Assembly: GCA_035569495.1 (NCBI GenBank)
Contig: DATMMX010000032.1
Span: 1 to 64,000, forward strand
Length of the DNA: 64,000 nt
Origin: DASRDZ01 sp035569495
Lineage (GTDB): Bacteria > Chloroflexota > Dormibacteria > Aeolococcales > Aeolococcaceae
Direction: 5' to 3'
The notes beneath the pieces are model-generated. The model had not been told where the DNA came from and ran no database searches. It saw nothing but the letters and a program-made list of their open reading frames with translations. A program made the position numbers and the translations under genes. This document shows positions 58,658 to 64,000 of this stretch, one piece after another. Each line of letters opens with the position of its first letter. Position 1 is the first letter of the stretch.

Positions 58658-60835
58658 ATGGCCCCGGCACGACCCTTGACCAATCTCGACTCCTGGCCGG
58701 CCCGCCTGGCCCGCCGCATCCTGCATCACCGCCGCCTCGTCTTCGCCTTCTGGGCGGCGATCTTCGTCGCCGGCGTGGCCGGCTCGGGCGCGGTGTCCAA
58801 CCGCTTCACCTTCGACTTCTCGCTGCCCGGCCAGCCCGGCTACGAGACGGCGCGGCAGATCGCCCGCACCTTCGGCAACGGCGGCGACACCGGGCCGGCG
58901 ATCGCCGTGGTCACGCTGCCCCAGGGGCAGAGCGTGGCCACCAACCGGGCCATCGCCACCGCGTTCGAGCAGGTGCGCAGGGCCGAGCCGAGCGTCCGCG
59001 TCGTCGACTACGCCGCCACCCACGACGCGCGCTTCATCACCAACGACGGCCGCAGCACCTTCGGCCTGCTCTTCGAACCCATCCCCAAGACCTTCGGCGC
59101 CGACACCCTGGGCGACTCGGCTATCACCACGTTGCGCACAGCACTGCCCGACTCCAAGGTGACCCTCACCGGATTGGAGGCGCTGCAGACCGGCGGCGAC
59201 GCCAACGGCCCCGGCGTGCTGGTCGAGACGCTGATCGGCGGCGCCGGCGCGTTGGTGGTGCTGGCCATCGTCTTCGCCTCGTTCCTGGCACTGGTGCCGC
59301 TGTTGATCGCGGCGGTGTCGATCCTCACCACCCTGCTGGTGGTGCTGGGACTCACGTATCTCACCGACATCTCGTTCATCGTCGAGTTCCTGGTGTCGCT
59401 GGTCGGGCTCGGTGTGGCCATCGACTACTCGCTGCTGGTGGTGACGCGCTGGCGCGAAGAGCGCGCCCTCGGCGCCGAGAACCACGACGCGGTGATCACC
59501 GCCGTCGCCACCGCGGGACGTGCAGTGCTGCTCAGTGGACTCACCGTGGCCATCGGCTTGGTCGCGCTCATCGTCCTGCCGGTGCCGGGGCTGCGCAGCG
59601 TCGGCTTCGGCGGCATGCTGATCCCGGTGGTCTCCGTGCTGGTCAGCCTCACCCTGCTGCCCGCACTGCTCGGCGGCGTCGGGGTGCGCATGGACTGGCC
59701 GCGGCTGCGCCACGAGGCGCAGGCCAGCCGGGTGTGGTCGCGCTGGGCGCGCATGATCGTCCGCCATCGCGCCGCCGCGGCGGTGCTCGGCGCGGCCATT
59801 CTCGGCGTGCTGATCGTGCCGATCTTCAGCCTCAAGGTGGGCATGACCAGCGCCTCCGCGCAGGCGCAGAACGGCGCCGCGCACGACGCCTACGCGACGC
59901 TGCTCGACGGCGGCGTCCCCGGAGGTGTGCTGACTCCCATCGAGGTGCTGACCAGCTCCGACAGGGCGACCGCCGTGCGCGACAAGCTGGCCACGGTGCC
60001 GGGCGTCACCACCGCCTTCGTGCCCGCGGGCACGGACGGCACGCGCGCCGGGTATTCCGACGTCATCGCCCTGCCCCAGCAGGAGACGGTCAACAGCGAC
60101 ACGCTGGCCGTGGTCGACAGCGCCACCGCGGCGTTGAACGGACAGCCCGGTGTGGTCGGCGTCAGCGGCATCGGCGCCATCGAGACGGCCTACGGCAACG
60201 CGGTGTTCGGCAACTTCCCGCTGATGTTCACGCTGATCACCCTGGCCACGTTCGTGCTGCTGACGCGCGCCTTCCGCTCGCCGCTGCTCGCCGCCAAGGC
60301 GGTGCTGCTCAACCTGCTCTCGCTGGCGGCGACCTTCGGCCTGCTCACCTTCTTCTGGCAGCAGGGCCACGGCTCGAACCTGCTCTTCGGGATTCCCGCG
60401 ACCGGCGCGATCACCTTCTGGATCCCGCTGATGATCTTCGCCTTCCTCTTCGGACTGTCGATGGACTACGAGGTGTTCATCCTCACCCGGGTCCGCGAGG
60501 AGTACGACCGCACGGGATCGACCACGTCCGCGGTGATCTCCGGGCTGGCGCGGACCGGACGCCTGGTCACCAGCGCGGCCCTGATCCTGTTCCTCGCCTT
60601 CGGCTCACTCGCCTCGGCGCCCAACACCGACATCAAGGTGCTGGCCACCGGCCTCGGCGCGGGCATCCTGCTCGACGCCACCGTGGTGCGCGCGCTGCTG
60701 GTGCCGGCGCTGGTGGCCCTGTTCGGCAGCGCCAACTGGTGGATGCCCGCCTGGGTCGAGAAGGTGCTGCGCATCAAGCCTGCGGCCGCGCCGCCCGCGC
60801 GCATCGGTGGTGGCGAGGCCGAGACGGCCGCCTAG
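58658..60835 (+). CDS. MMPL/RND-family membrane transporter
   Basis: The product has 725 residues from ATG 58658, preceded by AAGGAGG. It has twelve predicted helices and two external loops. A TM1 stretch near 25-45 is followed by FDFSLPGQPGYETARQIARTFG, usual for MMPL proteins. The TM4-5 region has VSLVGLGVAIDYSLLVVTRWREE, and the second half repeats it as FLFGLSMDYEVFILTRVREEY; these Asp-Tyr pairs are the proton-relay positions. In Actinobacteria such proteins export lipids or drugs. The substrate here is unknown; regulation by the divergent MarR is likely. Confidence 0.92.
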   Translation: MAPARPLTNLDSWPARLARRILHHRRLVFAFWAAIFVAGVAGSGAVSNRFTFDFSLPGQPGYETARQIARTFGNGGDTGPAIAVVTLPQGQSVATNRAIATAFEQVRRAEPSVRVVDYAATHDARFITNDGRSTFGLLFEPIPKTFGADTLGDSAITTLRTALPDSKVTLTGLEALQTGGDANGPGVLVETLIGGAGALVVLAIVFASFLALVPLLIAAVSILTTLLVVLGLTYLTDISFIVEFLVSLVGLGVAIDYSLLVVTRWREERALGAENHDAVITAVATAGRAVLLSGLTVAIGLVALIVLPVPGLRSVGFGGMLIPVVSVLVSLTLLPALLGGVGVRMDWPRLRHEAQASRVWSRWARMIVRHRAAAAVLGAAILGVLIVPIFSLKVGMTSASAQAQNGAAHDAYATLLDGGVPGGVLTPIEVLTSSDRATAVRDKLATVPGVTTAFVPAGTDGTRAGYSDVIALPQQETVNSDTLAVVDSATAALNGQPGVVGVSGIGAIETAYGNAVFGNFPLMFTLITLATFVLLTRAFRSPLLAAKAVLLNLLSLAATFGLLTFFWQQGHGSNLLFGIPATGAITFWIPLMIFAFLFGLSMDYEVFILTRVREEYDRTGSTTSAVISGLARTGRLVTSAALILFLAFGSLASAPNTDIKVLATGLGAGILLDATVVRALLVPALVALFGSANWWMPAWVEKVLRIKPAAAPPARIGGGEAETAA

Positions 60836-60840
60836 GGTTA

Positions 60841-60857
60841 ACGTCTGCGGAAGACGT
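60841..60857 (+). promoter_or_regulatory. Short perfect inverted repeat before the phospholipase gene
   Basis: ACGTCT (60841-60846), five bases, AGACGT (60852-60857), six bases after the MMPL stop. It may be a weak terminator of the pump message or a binding site for the next gene. Confidence 0.3.
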
Positions 60858-60893
60858 GCAAGGGGTTGGGCGCAGCGGCCGTCCGAAGCTGAT

Positions 60894-62435
60894 GTGGCCC
60901 AATCCCTGCTGACCCGTCGCGACCTGCTCAAGGGAGGCGCGGCGCTGGCGGGCGCGGCGCTCCTCTCCGATCCCGTGCTCCGTGCCCTCGCCGCCCCGCC
61001 CCGTGCCGGACGGCTTGAGGACATCGAGCACGTCGTCATCCTCACCCAGGAGAACCGCTCCTTCGACCACTACTTCGGCACCTACCCGGCGGTGCGCGGC
61101 TTCGACGACCGGCACGCGCGGCCGGGTGTGTTCCGCCAGCGGTATGTCGATTCGAGCGGCGCGGCGCGCAGCGTGGTGCCGTTCCACCTCGACACCACGC
61201 AGCTCGGCGCCATGCAGACCGGGGAGTGCACCAACGACATCACCCACGGCTATGGCGACCAGCACACCTCGTGGAACAACGGTGCCATGGACCGCTGGGC
61301 GCAGGCCCACGCGGGCGACGGCGACCGCAGCTTCATGGGCTACTACCAGCGCGGCGACCTGCCCTTCTACCACGCCCTCGCCGACGCCTTCACGCTGTGC
61401 GACGCCTACCACTGCTCGGTGATGGGCTCGACCTCGTCGAACCGCCTCTACGCGCTCACCGGCATGCTCGACCCGCTTGGCAAATACGGCGGCCCCGTGC
61501 TGAGCACGCGCAAGCTGACCGACGCCGTTCCCGCGTCGCCGGGCGGTCGCTGGGGCGTGTTCTCGCGCGACTGGATCACCTATCCCGAGCAGCTCACCGA
61601 CGCGGGCGTGTCCTGGCGCTACTACGGCAATCCCGACGGCAGCTACGAGGACAACCCGATCTACCTGTTCGAGCAGTACTGGCCGCAGAACTACAGCGGT
61701 GATCCGGCGATGGCCGCGCGCGCCGCGCAGCTGCAGGCCAATCTCGCGCCGGTGTTCCCCAACGACTTCCTCCGCGACGCGGCCTTGGGGACGCTGCCGT
61801 CGGTGTCATGGCTGACCGCGGGCGTGGTGCAGTCGGAGCACCCCGCCGCCGCGCCGCACGACGGCGAGAACATCACCAGCATCGTGGTGGGGGCGCTGAT
61901 GGCCTCGCCGCTGTGGTCGAAGACCGCACTTTTTGTCACCTATGACGAAAACGGCGGCTTCTTCGACCACGTCGTACCGCCGACGCCGCCCGCCGGGACG
62001 CCGGGCGAGTTCGTCGCCGGGCACAGCGAGCCGATCGGGCTGGGCTTCAGGGTGCCGATGACGGTGGTGTCGCCGTTCAGCCGCGGCGGCTTCGTCTGCC
62101 GCGACCGCTTCGACCACACCTCGCTGCTGCGCTTCCTGGAACGACGCTTCGGGGTGCGCGCCGCCAACATCACCGAATGGCGCCGCCACACCGTCGGCGA
62201 CCTCACCGCGGCGTTCAACTTCGTCCGGCCCGATCAGTCGATCCCGCTGCTGCCGGTCGCGCCGCCCAACGACCCGGCGCAGCACCCCGAATGCCTGACC
62301 GCCGAAACCCAGTCCGACCCCTACCCCTCGCCCGACCCCGCGCACACCCCCGCGCCGCACCAGGAGCCGGGGGCGCGCCCATCGCCGAGCGGCCTGCCTC
62401 GTGAGCACCGCGAGCGCGGGCGTCGCGAGGACTGA
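60894..62435 (+). CDS. Tat-exported phospholipase C / acid phosphatase-superfamily enzyme
   Basis: The product has 513 residues from GTG 60894; the frame is open upstream but this start places the twin-arginine signal TRRDLLKGGAALAGAALL at residue 8. The alkaline-phosphatase-like fold has TQENRSFDHYFGTYPAVRGF near residue 50, HDGENITS near 320 and TYDENGGFFDHVVPP near 350, the non-specific phospholipase C signatures. It would cleave phosphatidylcholine-like lipids or phosphate esters outside the cell after Tat export. The last 70 residues are Pro/His/Arg-rich. It may be used for phosphate scavenging, but no pho-box is evident. Confidence 0.88.
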   Translation: MAQSLLTRRDLLKGGAALAGAALLSDPVLRALAAPPRAGRLEDIEHVVILTQENRSFDHYFGTYPAVRGFDDRHARPGVFRQRYVDSSGAARSVVPFHLDTTQLGAMQTGECTNDITHGYGDQHTSWNNGAMDRWAQAHAGDGDRSFMGYYQRGDLPFYHALADAFTLCDAYHCSVMGSTSSNRLYALTGMLDPLGKYGGPVLSTRKLTDAVPASPGGRWGVFSRDWITYPEQLTDAGVSWRYYGNPDGSYEDNPIYLFEQYWPQNYSGDPAMAARAAQLQANLAPVFPNDFLRDAALGTLPSVSWLTAGVVQSEHPAAAPHDGENITSIVVGALMASPLWSKTALFVTYDENGGFFDHVVPPTPPAGTPGEFVAGHSEPIGLGFRVPMTVVSPFSRGGFVCRDRFDHTSLLRFLERRFGVRAANITEWRRHTVGDLTAAFNFVRPDQSIPLLPVAPPNDPAQHPECLTAETQSDPYPSPDPAHTPAPHQEPGARPSPSGLPREHRERGRRED

Positions 62436-62477
62436 GCGGTCGCGCCGCTGAGGCGCCTCCCCGTTTCTTCACGAGCC

Positions 62478-63110
62478 CTACCGCAGGGTGAAGGCTCGAC
62501 TGGGCGGTGATGTCCCGAGTTCCCGCCACGTCCCCGTGGCGGTGTACTGTCCGGCTGGCGCCGCCTGCGACCGCTTCGTCTCGTTGCAGAACGTGCCGCA
62601 GTCGTCCTGGCGCCATTGCTCGATGACGGGCAGATGCTGGCTCGGCTTGCTCAACAAGGCGGGGGGCGTGCCGGCGCAGGCGCCGCCGGCGACTTCCCCG
62701 AACGTGCTCCACACCTTCCCGCCGTTGGCGTCCCAGACGGTGATTTCAGGGAAGCACATTGTGGTCACGCGGCAGGTCCGGACGCCCTTGAACCGTGCGT
62801 CGAAGAGAAAGGTGACGGTGTCGGCGCTGTTGTAGCTGGATCGGTCGGGCTCCACGGACAGGCTGAGGTCGTCGGGGGAGCAGGGCGGGACCGGTGTGAT
62901 GGCGGGGTTGGGAACGGTCCCACCCGCATCATCGACCCACGTCGTCCGGTGGCGGAAGACGCCTGGCGTCGCGACCGCTCGACTCTGAGGAGAGGCCGCG
63001 CCGGGTTGGCTGGCGACAGCGTGGCGTGACGCCAGGGTTCCCGCCAGTATGGCGGCCAAAACTGCTCCGGTCGCCAGACCGATCAGACCATTTTTCCACG
63101 GGATCGTCAT
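62478..63110 (-). CDS. Small secreted or anchored protein, possible BsuPI-like beta domain
   Basis: The product has 210 residues from ATG 63110 (GGAAGGGAAG upstream). Residues 8-30 form a signal or anchor helix (GLIGLATGAVLAAILAGTLA). The mature region begins with a Ser/Pro-rich stretch, then SLSVEPDRSSYNSADTVTF and TVWDANGGKVWST, a pattern reminiscent of BsuPI-type protease-inhibitor Ig folds. It ends with AAPAGQYTATGTWRELG, also a feature of that fold. Six or so cysteines suggest disulfides. It starts 16 bases after the repeat protein and probably shares its message. Confidence 0.65.
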   Translation of the reverse strand: MTIPWKNGLIGLATGAVLAAILAGTLASRHAVASQPGAASPQSRAVATPGVFRHRTTWVDDAGGTVPNPAITPVPPCSPDDLSLSVEPDRSSYNSADTVTFLFDARFKGVRTCRVTTMCFPEITVWDANGGKVWSTFGEVAGGACAGTPPALLSKPSQHLPVIEQWRQDDCGTFCNETKRSQAAPAGQYTATGTWRELGTSPPSRAFTLR

Positions 63111-63126
63111 GGTGCTTCTTCCCTTC

Positions 63127-64000
63127 CTACCGAACGAACGCGATGCCGACGAAGCGGCCACCGGTGGCGCCACTGCTCGGCCCCGAAATGTCGCCCACGG
63201 CATAGGTGCTTCCGTTCGCATCGAGCGCCAAGGTGCCCCAGCGATCAAAGTTGAAGGCCGCACCAGTCATCGGCGCAGAGGAGTCGCACACGGCGCTGCC
63301 GAAGAACGGTGCCGGGTTGCCGGACGCACCCTGGGCGGACGCCGGAACGATGTCGCCGATGTTGCTGAACAGCCAGTAGCCATCGCCATCCGGGGACGAG
63401 CTGATGCCAATCCATGCTTCGCTGGTGGCGCCGGAACAGCTTCCGTAGGTTTGACCGAGGGCGTTGCCGAAGAAGAGGGCGTCTCCGAACGAGAACACTC
63501 CGCCGTCCTGGCCGACCAGCCAATAGCCCTGGCCGTCCGGCGTGCTGGTGATGCCCGCAACCGGCGCATTGAGCTGCTTCCCACCCATGCTGCCTAGGAA
63601 CGGGGCGTTCCCGAAAGCGAAGACTCCTCCGTCAGCTCCAACCAACCAGTAGCCACCCCCGTCCGGCGTCGAGGCGATGCCGACGATGGGCGCGACAGGG
63701 CTTGTATGTTGTCCCGGCAAGCTCCCCTCGTACTGGGCTGAGCCTTTCGCGAATACCCCGCCGTCCTGCCCCACCAGCCAGTACCCCTGGCCGGACGGAT
63801 GAGCGGCGACACCCGAGATCGGTTGATTGAGCGCCGTACCACACTCGTCGCCATGCCAACTTGCATGGTTGACTGACGTGATGCAGCCGCTGCTCGATGT
63901 GAGCCAGTAGCCGCCCTCCTGCTGCCCCGTGCACTGACCGGCCCCCTTGTCGTAGAACTCCGACCCGGTCGCGTAGCGGACGCCGGACACCAGGGTGGAA
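63127..64000 (-). CDS. YWLVG-repeat protein, 5' end beyond the window
   Basis: The frame is open to the right edge, so the N-terminus is missing; at least 290 residues are visible. Repeats of about 45 residues run through it: HPSGQGYWLVGQDGGVFAKG, TPDGGGYWLVGADGGVFAFG, TPDGQGYWLVGQDGGVFSFG and a worn fourth copy SPDGDGYWLFSNIGD. Each is followed by a short Gly/Leu loop. This pattern is common in secreted proteins of Actinobacteria and probably forms a beta-propeller. The visible part before the repeats (EGGYWLTSSSGC) looks like a further degenerate copy. An extracellular binding or wall role is inferred. Confidence 0.75.
   Translation of the reverse strand, partial: STLVSGVRYATGSEFYDKGAGQCTGQQEGGYWLTSSSGCITSVNHASWHGDECGTALNQPISGVAAHPSGQGYWLVGQDGGVFAKGSAQYEGSLPGQHTSPVAPIVGIASTPDGGGYWLVGADGGVFAFGNAPFLGSMGGKQLNAPVAGITSTPDGQGYWLVGQDGGVFSFGDALFFGNALGQTYGSCSGATSEAWIGISSSPDGDGYWLFSNIGDIVPASAQGASGNPAPFFGSAVCDSSAPMTGAAFNFDRWGTLALDANGSTYAVGDISGPSSGATGGRFVGIAFVR

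Noticed and set aside
62436..62477. Bidirectional terminator between the phospholipase gene and the small secreted protein
   Set aside because: The gap contains GC-rich partial symmetry, but I could not draw a convincing stem with a T tract.

Overview
The window is GC-rich (roughly 70%), gene-dense bacterial chromosome. GTG starts are common, four-base stop/start overlaps are frequent, and several genes have a -10 box only 6-9 bases before the start codon, as in leaderless transcripts. Two surface proteins end in sortase-type tails (LPMTG, IPFTG), which argues for a single-membrane cell wall. Gene content suggests a soil bacterium of the Dormibacterota/Chloroflexota/Actinomycetota kind. That placement is inference: no rRNA is present to test it.

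Layout. 1-2 kb holds a frameshifted MDR oxidoreductase, a decayed partial second copy and a small Imm-5-like protein. 2.0-3.4 kb encodes a secreted cysteine-rich protein of unknown function. 3.5-10.2 kb is a housekeeping operon, radA - PIN/TRAM (yacL-like) - ispD - ispF - cysS - rlmB - yacP-like NYN, in the same relative order as the Bacillus yac cluster. It is followed by tRNA-Thr(TGT). 10.2-18.7 kb carries a DMT transporter, an SDR and a glycan/lipid-linked-sugar block: clan-D-like glycosidase, GT-C transferase, GT2 polyprenyl-phosphate glycosyltransferase, NAD epimerase and flippase-like membrane protein.

The striking feature is 18.9-36.8 kb, just after tRNA-Thr(GGT). It is a three-gene Tc (ABC) insecticidal-type toxin operon behind a near-consensus promoter (TTGACA, 17 bp, CATGAT). 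Gene 1 (2478 aa) fuses TcB and TcC and ends in a Rhs core followed by about 350 residues of unusual beta-rich cargo. Genes 2 and 3 are a TcA split into a 2362-aa shell/receptor part and a 1096-aa pore/TcB-docking part. Together they encode a complete predicted toxin-injection machine.

36.9-43.2 kb contains bluB, an ArsR/cation-diffusion efflux pair with a palindromic operator, an MFS/TetR pair with its own palindrome, and two tandem amidohydrolase-fold genes, the second of which has lost metal-ligand positions. 43.4-48 kb carries a sortase-type surface protein, a lipoprotein, and a histidine kinase coupled to a receiver-EAL c-di-GMP phosphodiesterase. 48-58 kb is an envelope module: BNR-repeat protein, ECF sigma factor and anti-sigma factor, LPMTG-anchored LVIVD propeller, and a convergent operon DUF4331 - TPR lipoprotein - NicO nickel/cobalt transporter - SurA-like lipoprotein. 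58-64 kb has a divergent MarR/MMPL efflux pair, a Tat-exported phospholipase C, a small secreted protein and the end of a YWLVG-repeat protein running off the window.
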